Positions 14,653 to 22,792 of a stretch of 64,000 bases of DNA are shown one piece after another; the stretch's first letter is position 1, and every line of letters begins with the position of its first letter. The translations under genes and the position numbers were made by a program. Origin of the DNA: Streptomyces sp. V4I2 (GTDB lineage Bacteria > Actinomycetota > Actinomycetes > Streptomycetales > Streptomycetaceae). The stretch spans positions 6,076,001 to 6,140,000 of the forward strand of contig NZ_JAUSZM010000003.1 in NCBI RefSeq assembly GCF_030817655.1. Reading direction: 5' to 3'. The notes beneath the pieces were generated by a model. That model was not told where the DNA came from. It ran no database searches and saw nothing but the letters and a program-made list of their open reading frames with translations.

Positions 14653-16269
14653 TCACAGTTCGATCAGTGCGTCGCGTTCGATCTGCCGGGCCACTTCTGA
14701 CCGCAGGACCTTGTCGTTGCCGCTCCTGGGGAACGGGGCGGTGACGGCGTACAGCAGTTCCGGCCACTTCTCCTGGCTGAGCACACCGGTGAGTGCGGCG
14801 GTCACCGCAGCCCGCAGGGCGCTCGGGGTCCGGTCACCCAGCGGCCCCGAGATGCAGGCCACGGGCTGCTCGGCAGGACCGTCGGGAGCGGGCAGCGCGA
14901 CGAGCACCACGTCCCGCACGCCGGGGAGCGTGCTCAGTACGGACTCGACTTCCTCCGGATAGATACGGTGGCCGTTCGCGCTCATCACCGTGCCGTTGAT
15001 GCGTCCCTTGAGCAGCAGGTCACCGTCCGGACTCCAGGAGCCGAGGTCTCCGGTGCGCAGCCATGCGCCGGGCCTCGCGACCTCGCCCGAGGCCACGTCG
15101 AGATACCCCTCCATGACGGCGTCGCCCCGCAGCAGGACCTCGCCCACCTCGGGCGGATGTCCCTCCAGCGGTTCGAGGCGCACCTCCAGTGTGTCGTCCG
15201 GGCGGCCCACGCAGTACGTGCGCTCCATGCGGTGAGGATCTCGGTGACCTGCCTCGTCCAGCCAGCAGAACGGCCCGAACGTCTCGCTCAGGCCGTAGCC
15301 CTGGACCCAGTCGCACGGCATGAGCCGACGGCCCTGGGCGAGGACCGGGCGCGGCAGGGCGGTGGCTCCGTAGGCGACGACGCGCAGACAGGACAGATCG
15401 GTCCGCTCCGCCTGCGCGGACTCCACGAAACGCCGCATCGCGGCGGGGCGCAGCATGATGTGCGTCGCCCGGTGACCGGCCACCTCGGCGGGCCACCGCG
15501 CGGGATCCCGGTCACCCGGCAGGAACAGCCGCGCATCGTGCAGCAACGCCCCGAAGGAGAAGATCACTCCGGTCGTGTTGTTGAGCAGCCCGGACATGAA
15601 CACCCGGGAACCGGGGCCGAATCGGAGCATCCGGGTGACGCTGCGTATCCGGCGGCACACCAGGGCCTCGGACACGCTGACTGCCTTGGGTGCCCCGGTC
15701 GATCCGCTGGTGAACAGCACCAGGAAGTTCTCGACCGGCTGCGGATGGTCGACGCGCACCTCGCCGACGGGAGCGCCCTCGCCGCCCTCGCCGCCGTCGA
15801 TCTCCGGCGCGAACTCGACCACCCGCGGGCCGAGTTCCGCGAGCGCGCGGACACCGGCGAGCCGCCGGCCGTCGGCGCCTGCCTGCAGCTGGACGACGAC
15901 GTCGGGGCGGGCGTCGACCACGATGGACCGCCATTCGGGCAGCGCCACGGCGCTGAGGTTGTACGGCATCATGACGCGCAGGCCGAGCGCGCTCGCGGCC
16001 GCCAGGAAGACCAGCCCGCGGGCATCGTGGTCGAGCAGCGCGAGCACCCGGTCCCCGGTCGCGACACCTTGCTCGCGCAGCCACGCGACGCAGCGGCCGA
16101 CCGCGTCCGCGAGCTGCCGGCGGGTGTATGTGCGCCCGGACTCGACCAGCCGGAAGGCCCCGCCGGCCGCCGCGTCGGCGGACAGCAGCATGGTGACCAA
16201 CTTGTCGGGCGGCGCGGTCCCGCCGCGCGTCCGCCGCGCAGCCGGCGTGCCGAGCGGCCGTTCAGTCAC
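14653..16269 (-). CDS. Acyl-CoA/acyl-ACP ligase (ANL superfamily)
   Basis: The 538-residue adenylate-forming enzyme shows the core motifs: TSGSTGAPK at 187-195, YGLSETFGP at 325-333, LRTGDLG at 404-410 and the catalytic Lys520 in SGNDKVLRSE. It activates a carboxylic acid with ATP and transfers it to CoA or a carrier protein. Substrate cannot be read from the sequence. In this operon it could load a non-acetate starter or re-activate a released acid for later tailoring. Its start overlaps the upstream SRPBCC stop by eight bases, and 71 bp separate it from the cyclase gene. Confidence 0.85.
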   Translation of the reverse strand: MTERPLGTPAARRTRGGTAPPDKLVTMLLSADAAAGGAFRLVESGRTYTRRQLADAVGRCVAWLREQGVATGDRVLALLDHDARGLVFLAAASALGLRVMMPYNLSAVALPEWRSIVVDARPDVVVQLQAGADGRRLAGVRALAELGPRVVEFAPEIDGGEGGEGAPVGEVRVDHPQPVENFLVLFTSGSTGAPKAVSVSEALVCRRIRSVTRMLRFGPGSRVFMSGLLNNTTGVIFSFGALLHDARLFLPGDRDPARWPAEVAGHRATHIMLRPAAMRRFVESAQAERTDLSCLRVVAYGATALPRPVLAQGRRLMPCDWVQGYGLSETFGPFCWLDEAGHRDPHRMERTYCVGRPDDTLEVRLEPLEGHPPEVGEVLLRGDAVMEGYLDVASGEVARPGAWLRTGDLGSWSPDGDLLLKGRINGTVMSANGHRIYPEEVESVLSTLPGVRDVVLVALPAPDGPAEQPVACISGPLGDRTPSALRAAVTAALTGVLSQEKWPELLYAVTAPFPRSGNDKVLRSEVARQIERDALIEL

Positions 16270-16699
16270 CGCTGACCAGATCGGCCAGACCGAGCAGCGA
16301 CGAGGAGAGACCGCTCTGCAGATGGGGCCAGATGTCCTTCCCGAAGAACGGCGCCATCTCGCAGTGGATCTCGGCCGTCACTTCGTGGGTGAGCTGTACC
16401 CGGCCGTCGAGGGGCTGCATGCGGTGCCGGGTGACGATGTTCCCGAAGGGGAGCACGGTCTCGTCGGAGAACTCCTCGCCCTGGGTCACCGTCCTGAGCA
16501 CGACCTCCATGGGCTCGCCGCCCTTGGGAGTGAGAGTGAAGGTGTTGCCGGCCTTGAAGTTGCCGTGCAGCCGGGTGCTCTCGATGCCGTCGTCCCAGTT
16601 CTTCCAGGCGTTGACGTCCACCCACACCGCCCAGATGTCGTGCGCCTGGGCATGGACCGTCGCGGTGGCGGACGCGACGAACTTCTGCGTGTCAGCCAT
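16262..16699 (-). CDS. SRPBCC-fold protein, possible additional cyclase
   Basis: The 145-residue single-domain SRPBCC protein has AHDIWAVWVDVNAWKNWDDG near its N-terminus, TLTPKGGEPMEV in the middle and an FSDETVLPFGN strand, and is a homologue of the protein at 4589-5014. It lies between the radical SAM and acyl ligase genes with eight-base overlaps on both sides, so it is made in step with them. Likely roles are cyclisation or shielding of a reactive aromatic intermediate; no catalytic residues can be assigned. Confidence 0.7.
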   Translation of the reverse strand: MADTQKFVASATATVHAQAHDIWAVWVDVNAWKNWDDGIESTRLHGNFKAGNTFTLTPKGGEPMEVVLRTVTQGEEFSDETVLPFGNIVTRHRMQPLDGRVQLTHEVTAEIHCEMAPFFGKDIWPHLQSGLSSSLLGLADLVSGD

Positions 16700-18170
16700 G
16701 GTCGGCCACCTTCTCGGCCGCGGCGGCCCCCAGTGGGGGCGGGAAGAACGTGACGTCCTCGCCGCCGAGCCAATAGTCCCGGGAGTGCGCGCCCACCTCG
16801 ACCATCACGCCGTTGAGCGACCAGTTCGGCTCGTTCAGGGAGTCGGAGTCGTTCCAGAAGGCGGGGTTGAAGAACTCGAGAATGACGTTGGTGTGCCAGA
16901 CCAGGCCGAGCTGCGTCAACCGCATCCTGTCCTCGGTCAGTTCCACGAGGCCTTTGCGCTCCAGCCGCTGGAGCTCGTCGGCGAAGTCCTCGCGGAACTC
17001 GGTGCCGAACTTGCTGCGGTAGAACGCGTACTCGATCTCGTAGTACAGCAGGGCGAAGATGACGTAGCGCTCGCGCTGGACGCGGGGGGACAGCTCGTCG
17101 GTGACGGTGCTGATCAGGAAGTCGCCGCTCTCGACGGTCTCGACGTACTTCTCGACATCGGTCTCCGTGCCCAGCCGGTACCCGTCGAAGTAGCTGTAGG
17201 AGCCCGGGCCGACCGCCAGGGTGTCGATGTACACCTTCCAGTTCCAGTGGTTGTACATGTTCTCGTAGCCGGGCTTGCAGAAGTGGTCGACCATGTACAT
17301 CGAGTAGCCCATCTCCTCGGCTATCTCGACCGCCTCGCTGTACATGGCCTTGACCATGGGGCCTTCGGGGTCCGAGGGGCGTTCGACCTTCCCCTTGGAG
17401 ATCAGCTTCGCCTGGATCGTCTCCTGGTGGATCCGGTACAGGTAGATCGTGAAGTGCGGTACGTCCAGGGTGGACAGCACCTGAAGGTCGCGGCGCCAGA
17501 TGTCGATCGTGTGGCCCGGCATGTTGTACATCAGGTCGAGCTGGATGTTGCGGAAGTCCCGTGCCTGGAACTCCTTGATGACCCGGGCGCTGTCCTCGGC
17601 CGCGTGCGGGGAGCCGATGATCCCCAGGAGTTCGGGCTGGAAGGACTGCACGCCGAGGCTCAGCCGGTTGATCTGTGACTGGGCGACGTAGTCGATCTTC
17701 TCGTCGTCGAAGTCCCTGGCGTTGCCCTCCAGGGTGAACTCGGCGTCGTCCGCGACCTGGAACGTTTCGTAGACGGTGTCGACCAGGCGGCGAAGGTTCT
17801 CGGTGCGCAGAATGCTGCCGGTCCCGCCGCCGATGAAGATGTTGCGGATCACGCCGGTGGCGAACTTGGGGTAGCCGCCCCAGCGCCTCAGGTCGGCGAG
17901 CAGCGCGTTGACGTACCGCTCCTCGCGGCCGCCCGGATCCTTCTCGGAGAGCAGGCTCGCGAAGTAGGGGCAGGACTTGCAGCGCGTACGGCAGAACGGG
18001 ATGCCGATGTACAGCACGAAGTCGCTGCCCTGCTGCTGCATGTCGATGTGGCTCTCCAGCCACTCGCGTCCCCCGCTGGTCCGGTGCATCCCCGGGGGGT
18101 ACAGGATGAACGGGAGGTAGCACTTGTTCGGGTACGGGTCGCCGGCCATGGCGGTCTCCAGCGCTGTCAT
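16692..18170 (-). CDS. HemN-like radical SAM enzyme
   Basis: The 492-residue protein has the radical SAM cluster motif C60-x3-C64-x2-C67 in IPFCRTRCKSCPYF, a GGGT SAM-binding motif at 114-117, LEGNARD at the next SAM contact and a C-terminal HemN-type domain. In HemN the cluster continues C-x-C; here it is C-P-Y-F, as I recall for HemN-like methyltransferases and haem-degrading HutW/ChuW types. Members in biosynthetic clusters (class C methylases, cyclopropanases) use two SAM molecules to add a carbon to unactivated sites. The ATG at 18170 has GGAGGA directly upstream. It heads the seven-gene minus-strand PKS operon. Porphyrin oxidation is an alternative but unlikely given context. Confidence 0.8.
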   Translation of the reverse strand: MTALETAMAGDPYPNKCYLPFILYPPGMHRTSGGREWLESHIDMQQQGSDFVLYIGIPFCRTRCKSCPYFASLLSEKDPGGREERYVNALLADLRRWGGYPKFATGVIRNIFIGGGTGSILRTENLRRLVDTVYETFQVADDAEFTLEGNARDFDDEKIDYVAQSQINRLSLGVQSFQPELLGIIGSPHAAEDSARVIKEFQARDFRNIQLDLMYNMPGHTIDIWRRDLQVLSTLDVPHFTIYLYRIHQETIQAKLISKGKVERPSDPEGPMVKAMYSEAVEIAEEMGYSMYMVDHFCKPGYENMYNHWNWKVYIDTLAVGPGSYSYFDGYRLGTETDVEKYVETVESGDFLISTVTDELSPRVQRERYVIFALLYYEIEYAFYRSKFGTEFREDFADELQRLERKGLVELTEDRMRLTQLGLVWHTNVILEFFNPAFWNDSDSLNEPNWSLNGVMVEVGAHSRDYWLGGEDVTFFPPPLGAAAAEKVADHG

Positions 18171-18408
18171 CAGTCCTCCGGTGCCGTGCTGGTTCCTGGT
18201 GCGATCGCCGCCACGATTGCCCCACCCGTTCGAACCTCGGTCTGTCGTCCGCTAGAGGTCCGGCAGTTCCGGCCGACCAGCCCCTCGAGGCCTTCCGGAC
18301 AGGCTCACTAGCGAACTCCTAGCCATCGTCGACGGGCTTCCCAAGATGACCTGGTCACCCTTCTCTCCGCAGCGCCGACACGAGCACTGCGGAGAGAGGG
18401 GACCTGAG
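18171..18408. promoter_or_regulatory. Divergent promoter region between radical SAM operon and ketoreductase
   Basis: This 238-bp gene-free stretch must hold the promoters of the minus-strand biosynthetic operon and of the plus-strand ketoreductase. I could not identify convincing -10/-35 hexamers. TCCGGC repeats at 18259 and 18268 are 9 bp apart but are too weak to call as SARP sites. The strong inverted repeat near its right end is listed separately. Confidence 0.5.
18362..18397 (+). promoter_or_regulatory. Inverted repeat in the ketoreductase 5' leader
   Basis: TCTCTCCGCAG (18362-18372) and CTGCGGAGAGA (18387-18397) form a perfect 11-bp inverted repeat with a 14-base spacer. The right arm includes the GGAGAG ribosome binding site region 12 bases before the ATG at 18409. 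As RNA it would form a hairpin sequestering the Shine-Dalgarno; as DNA it could be an operator. Confidence 0.5.
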
Positions 18409-19191
18409 ATGAGCGAAGACCACCGCGTCGCGTTGGTGACCGGAGCCACCAGCGGAATGGGCCTGGAGATCGCGAGGACCCTGGCTCAGGACGGTGCACG
18501 GGTGTTCCTGTGCTCCCGGCGGGAGGAGGCGGTGAACCGGACCGTGAAGGAACTGCGCGACCAGGGACTCGACGTCGACGGCAGTACCTGCGACGTCACC
18601 TCCGCCTCCGACGTCGACCGGCTGGTGCGCGCCTGTGTCGACCGTTACGGCCGAATCGAGATCCTGGTCAACAACGCCGGCCGTCCGGGGGGCGGGACGA
18701 CGGCCGAACTGGACGACGACCTCTGGTACGACGTGATCGGCACCAACCTCAACAGCGTCTTCCTGGTCACCAAACGCGTACTGCGCGATGGAGGCATGAC
18801 CGACGGGGACTACGGGCGGATCATCAACATCGCCTCGACGGGCGGCAAACAAGGCGTTGTCCACGCGGCCCCCTATTCGGCCTCCAAACACGGTGTCGTG
18901 GGATTCAGCAAAGCGCTCGGTCTGGAACTCGCGCAGACCGGTATCACGGTGAACGCGGTCTGTCCCGGGTTCGTCGAGACGCCCATGGCGGAGCGCGTCA
19001 GGGAACATTACTCGGTGATCTGGGGTGTCGGCGTGGACGAAGTTCACGACCGCGTTACCGCGCGAGTGCCGATTGGTCGGTACGTGGCGACGGAGGAAGT
19101 CGCTGAAATGGTTCGCTACTTGGTGAACCCTCGGGCCGCGGCGATCACGGCGCAGGCTCTGAACGTCTGCGGCGGGCTCGGAAATTACTAA
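18409..19191 (+). CDS. Type II PKS ketoreductase, ActIII-like
   Basis: The 260-residue SDR has TGATSGMG at residues 11-18, NNAG at 88-91, catalytic Tyr156 and Lys160 in YSASK, and the PGG motif at 93-95 that is characteristic of ActIII-type C-9 ketoreductases and linked to stereocontrol. It would reduce one carbonyl of the nascent chain after first-ring closure, placing the locus in the reducing class. The start follows GGAGAGAGGGGACCTGAG. It is 77 bp before the SARP gene and may share its transcript. Confidence 0.92.
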   Translation: MSEDHRVALVTGATSGMGLEIARTLAQDGARVFLCSRREEAVNRTVKELRDQGLDVDGSTCDVTSASDVDRLVRACVDRYGRIEILVNNAGRPGGGTTAELDDDLWYDVIGTNLNSVFLVTKRVLRDGGMTDGDYGRIINIASTGGKQGVVHAAPYSASKHGVVGFSKALGLELAQTGITVNAVCPGFVETPMAERVREHYSVIWGVGVDEVHDRVTARVPIGRYVATEEVAEMVRYLVNPRAAAITAQALNVCGGLGNY

Positions 19192-19268
19192 ACCTTGGAA
19201 GTAGGTGCACCTTGTGAGGGCTAGAATCCTCACGGAACCGAGGCCGGATGGGCTACGGGGGGCTCTGC

Positions 19269-20015
19269 ATGCACTTCAAGGTGTTCGGTCAGGTCGAAGC
19301 GTCCAGAGACGGCGAATCGTTCCTGTTGGGAAAATCGAAGGTCGGGCAGATGTTGTCGCTGCTGCTGGCCCGGAGTAATGAAGTCGTGAGCATCGACGCG
19401 CTGATCGACGAGTTGTGGGGGGACCGGGTTCCGCGTACCGCGGTGACCACGCTGCAGACCTACGTGTACCACGCCCGCAAGCTCTTCGAGACCGAGCTGC
19501 GGGTGGAGCATCCGGAACAACTGCTGGTCACCTGTACCTCCGGTTATCTCATGGCGCTGGCCGATACCGAACTTGATGCGATCTTGTTCGAGGCGCTGAT
19601 ATCCGAAGGGATGTCGTGTTTCAACGACGGGCATGCCGAGGCTGCTCTGGACCACTTTTCGAAGGCATTAAGCCTTTCCCGGAGTCCCGCCTTTCTCGGA
19701 ATGCCCATGGGGAGATCCCTTGAAATGCATTCCATCTATCTGCAAGAACTTCGGCTCTCCGCGATCAGTGTGCGCGTCGATGCATACAAGAGTCTCGGGC
19801 GCCATCGGGAATTGATTCCCGAGCTGCGGTCACTCGTCTCCGAGAACCCGCTCAACGAGAATTTTCACGCCCAGCTCATCGACTCTCTTCATCATTGTGG
19901 TCGCAGGGCCGAAGCACTCCAGGCGTACCAGCGCTTGTCGAACGTTCTCGACGTCGAACTCGGCGTACGTCCCTCGCTGCAGCTCCAGGATCTCTATCAG
20001 AAGTTGCTGGTCTGA
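19269..20015 (+). CDS. SARP-family pathway activator
   Basis: The 248-residue protein is a classic short SARP: an OmpR-like winged helix (MHFKVFGQVEASRDGESFLL, VVSIDALIDELWGD, VTTLQTYVYHARK) followed by a bacterial transcriptional activation domain ending LGVRPSLQLQDLYQKLL. SARPs bind direct repeats near -35 boxes and recruit RNA polymerase to biosynthetic promoters. ATG 19269 is chosen because it gives the family N-terminus and has GGGG eight bases upstream; ATG 19248 would add seven residues. Codon 134 is TTA (19668-19670), read by the bldA tRNA, so translation should be growth-phase dependent. GC content is visibly lower than in its neighbours. Confidence 0.93.
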   Translation: MHFKVFGQVEASRDGESFLLGKSKVGQMLSLLLARSNEVVSIDALIDELWGDRVPRTAVTTLQTYVYHARKLFETELRVEHPEQLLVTCTSGYLMALADTELDAILFEALISEGMSCFNDGHAEAALDHFSKALSLSRSPAFLGMPMGRSLEMHSIYLQELRLSAISVRVDAYKSLGRHRELIPELRSLVSENPLNENFHAQLIDSLHHCGRRAEALQAYQRLSNVLDVELGVRPSLQLQDLYQKLLV

Positions 20016-20083
20016 TCCAAAGCCGCTGCCACCGCGAAGCCGCTGCCACTTCGAATCCGAACTCTGCTACGGAGAGACGCGCC

Positions 20084-20992
20084 ATGCCATCTGCTGAGCC
20101 GACCGTGCCTGGTGTGACGACCGTCCGGCTACCGGCCAGAGCACCCTTCTCCTTCCCGGCCTCCCTTGCCTTCATCAGCTCGTTTCCCGCCATGACAGGC
20201 GAGCAAGGTACGGCGGCCGGGGTGCTGACCATGGCGCTCAGGGAGGGCGGCACCACTGTGGGAGCCGCTCTGACCGCCGTACCGGCGGAGCACGCCGTCG
20301 ACTGCACGCTCTCGGCGGACGTCCCGATCGGCGAGGCCACGGTGGACGCCGTGATGGACCGGCTGGACTTCTACCTCGGGTTGCAGGACGACCTGACCGG
20401 CTTCTATCAACTGGCCCGTCAGGACCCGCCCTTCGGACGAGTGCTGGAGCGGCTGCGCGGCTACCACCAGGTCAAGTTCCCCTCACCGTGGGAGCTGCTG
20501 TGCTGGGCGATCCTGTGCCAACGGGTCCCCATGCCGGTGGCCAGGCAGATGAAACGGGCGCTGGTCGAGGCGGTCGGCAACCGGATCGCAGTGCGGGGGG
20601 AGACCCGGTGGGCCTTCCCGGACGCCGATCAGCTGCGCACCTTCGACGAGGCGGATCTGCGGAGTCTGATCGGCAATGAGCGCAAGGCCGGCTATCTGTA
20701 CGGCGCGGTGCGTCAGTGGGACGAGCTGGACGAGAAGGTTCTGCGCACGGGGCCGTACGACGGTGTGCGCGAGCAGCTGCTCCGGATTCCTGGGATCGGC
20801 CCGTGGTCCGCCTCGTTCCTCCTCGTCCGCGGTCTCGGCCGCACGGAACGGGTCAGCCTCGACAAGGAGATGCTCCGTGCCGCGCGGAGGGTCTACGGAC
20901 GCACCATGGACGAGCAGGAGTTCCAGCGGCTGGCTGACCACTACGGGACCTGGCAGGGTTACTGGGGACACTACCTCCGGGTCGGAGGCTGA
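20084..20992 (+). CDS. HhH-GPD DNA glycosylase, AlkA-like
   Basis: The 302-residue protein has an N-terminal beta domain and the helix-hairpin-helix motif LLRIPGIGPWSASFLLVRGL, followed by a conserved Asp in SLDKEM as expected for the catalytic acid region of 3-methyladenine DNA glycosylase II. It removes alkylated bases from DNA. ATG 20084 has GGAGAG eight bases upstream. It follows the SARP gene by 68 bp on the same strand. Its place at the edge of a PKS locus makes self-resistance to a DNA-alkylating product conceivable, but it could be ordinary repair. Confidence 0.8.
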   Translation: MPSAEPTVPGVTTVRLPARAPFSFPASLAFISSFPAMTGEQGTAAGVLTMALREGGTTVGAALTAVPAEHAVDCTLSADVPIGEATVDAVMDRLDFYLGLQDDLTGFYQLARQDPPFGRVLERLRGYHQVKFPSPWELLCWAILCQRVPMPVARQMKRALVEAVGNRIAVRGETRWAFPDADQLRTFDEADLRSLIGNERKAGYLYGAVRQWDELDEKVLRTGPYDGVREQLLRIPGIGPWSASFLLVRGLGRTERVSLDKEMLRAARRVYGRTMDEQEFQRLADHYGTWQGYWGHYLRVGG

Positions 20993-21553
20993 CGACCGGT
21001 AGCGTCGAGCGGGTTGCGCCCCACCCGCGATGGCCGTCGTCACGAGCCCTTCGGCGAGGGTCCAGACGGTCCAGACGGTCCAGCGTTCGTCGAGGCGGGT
21101 GAGCGTCCGACCGAACAGCCTCGGGCCCGGGACCAGGATGCGGGCCGTGAACTGAAGCCGGGGGCGAGGTGGGCTCCGAGGCGGCGTGCGAGCTGCTGGT
21201 CGACCGGTTGGTCCGGTGGGCCGGTGGGCCGGGGAGCAAGGAAGCAGGGGCTGCCGGTCGACGCGGACCTGGCCGATGCGGTGCTGGACTACCGGCACCG
21301 GGCCACCGCCGACGGCCGGCTGGGGCTCTGGGAGCCGCGAATGGGGAGGAGTTATGGCCGACCACTTGCAGAAACCGCTGCTCAGCGCTCCGACGAAGGC
21401 GCAGTCGACTCCGGCGTTCTGGTACGTGAGAAACCGAGCCGGTGCAGCACGACATGACCGTGCGCGGGCCGCCCGGACCGCGCGGGGTGTGGAGGCGCAC
21501 CCCGTGCGGCGCGAGCATGACCACCCCGGCCGGGTAGACCCCTGGCGGCCCGC
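20993..21553. other. 560-bp stretch without a convincing gene
   Basis: Several short frames are open but none looks like a protein family. GGTCCAGAC is repeated in tandem at about 21058-21085. A reading from 21354 (MADHLQKPLLSAPTKAQSTP then AFWYVRN) faintly recalls the first residues of a cupin and is broken soon after, so this may be decayed coding DNA. Confidence 0.4.
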
Positions 21554-21904
21554 CTACTGCTCCGTCTCGCCCGCGAAGCGCAAGGAGATCGAGCGCAGGA
21601 CGTCCGTGGTGGAGATGTCGGTGCGGCCCTCGTCGTGGACCTCGGCCAGCTGTACGAAGGCGAACGAGAAGCAGTTGGCGATGCTCACGATGGTGGGGCC
21701 CAGCTCTTCGGTGACGATGGCAGCGGCTGCCTGACCGCCCGCGTCGGCGGGCAGGTGGATGTGGGGCAGGGTCTCGGCGAGCAGTGCGGAGATGGCGCCG
21801 GTGAGAGCGATCTGCTTGCCGGGGTTTTCGCGGACCTGTCGCCGCATCTCGAGTGACTCGGTGAGAATGCCGACGACGCGCTGCATGATCTCTCGCTGAT
21901 CCAT
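21554..21904 (-). CDS. Hypothetical protein, 116 residues
   Basis: I do not recognise this protein. It is mostly helical, soluble, and contains a hydrophobic central segment (GPTIVSIANCFSFAFVQLAE) too polar for a membrane span. The coding frame has normal streptomycete codon bias and starts MDQREIMQRVVGILTESLEM. It ends 60 bp past the sugar transporter permease gene on the same strand, so it may be the last gene of that operon. Confidence 0.6.
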   Translation of the reverse strand: MDQREIMQRVVGILTESLEMRRQVRENPGKQIALTGAISALLAETLPHIHLPADAGGQAAAAIVTEELGPTIVSIANCFSFAFVQLAEVHDEGRTDISTTDVLRSISLRFAGETEQ

Positions 21905-21964
21905 GCGCGCAGCCTAGACGCCCGTCTCCGGCGGCGATGGGCGGTCTCGGCGGCGGCCGCGGAG

Positions 21965-22792
21965 TCAGTTCTTGACGCTCCCGGCAGTGAGGCCGCCGAC
22001 GATGAAGCGCTGGAAGACCGCGAAGACGCAGACGACCGGGATGCTGATGAGGGTGGCGGTGGCCATCAGGGCTCCCCACGCGGTGCCGTGCCGGCCCACG
22101 AAGGAGTTGAGCAGGACGGTGACGGGCTGCACGGCGGGTTCCGAGGCGAGGGTGAGGCCGAAGACGAACTCGCCCCAGCCGATGAGGAAGGCCAGGCCGG
22201 CCACCGCGAACAGGCCGGGCACCATGACCGGCAGGACGACGCGCAGCAGGACGCCCACCGGGCCGCAGCCGTCGACGAGGGCCGCCTCCTCCAGTTCCCG
22301 CGGCACACTCCGCAGTACGGGGCGCAGCACGATCACCGCGAAGGGCAGGGTGAGGGTGGTGTCGGCGGCGATCAGACCGAGGTGGGTGTCGTCGAGGCCG
22401 GCCCGGCGTTCGAGGATGAACAGCGGGGCCGCGAGCACGATGCTGGGCGGCAGTTGGGCGACGAGCAGGGCGAGCACCATGGTGCCGGAGCCGCGCATCG
22501 GGATCCGGGCGAGCGCGTAGGCGAGGGGGACGCCGAGGAGCAGGGTGAGCGCGACCACTCCGCAGGAGATCACCACGCTGTTGAGCAGGGCCCGGGGCAG
22601 GGCGTCGACGGCCAGCGCCGTCGAGTAGTTCTCCGTGGTGACCGGTACCGGGAGCCACCGCGGGCTGTCGGCCTGGATCCGGTCCGGCTCGGTCAGGCTG
22701 GTGTTGACCATCCAGTAGACCGGCAGGAGGAAGGCGGCGGTGATCAGCGTGGCGACGGCGGTGCGCAGCCAAGGGCGGCGGCCCCGGGTCAC
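21965..22792 (-). CDS. Sugar ABC transporter permease, MalG family
   Basis: The 275-residue membrane protein has six predicted spans and the permease EAA loop (ELEEAALVDGCGPVGVLLRV), which docks to the ATPase. It is the second permease of a carbohydrate importer. The GTG start overlaps the stop of the MalF-type gene (GTGA). No ATPase gene is in the window, consistent with use of a shared MsiK-like ATPase in streptomycetes. Confidence 0.9.
   Translation of the reverse strand: MTRGRRPWLRTAVATLITAAFLLPVYWMVNTSLTEPDRIQADSPRWLPVPVTTENYSTALAVDALPRALLNSVVISCGVVALTLLLGVPLAYALARIPMRGSGTMVLALLVAQLPPSIVLAAPLFILERRAGLDDTHLGLIAADTTLTLPFAVIVLRPVLRSVPRELEEAALVDGCGPVGVLLRVVLPVMVPGLFAVAGLAFLIGWGEFVFGLTLASEPAVQPVTVLLNSFVGRHGTAWGALMATATLISIPVVCVFAVFQRFIVGGLTAGSVKN

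Noticed and set aside
16486..18225. A 579-codon minus-strand frame over the radical SAM gene
   Set aside because: The translation is Arg/Gly/Pro/His-rich low complexity; the true frame carries the CxxxCxxC enzyme.
18241..18300. SARP-binding heptamer repeats in the divergent PKS promoter region
   Set aside because: TCCGGC repeats are present but spaced 9 bp, not the usual 11 bp, and no -10 lies at the expected distance.
21354..21500. Possible cupin N-terminus
   Set aside because: Only about 25 residues resemble such a start, the similarity is weak and the frame has no continuation as a cupin.
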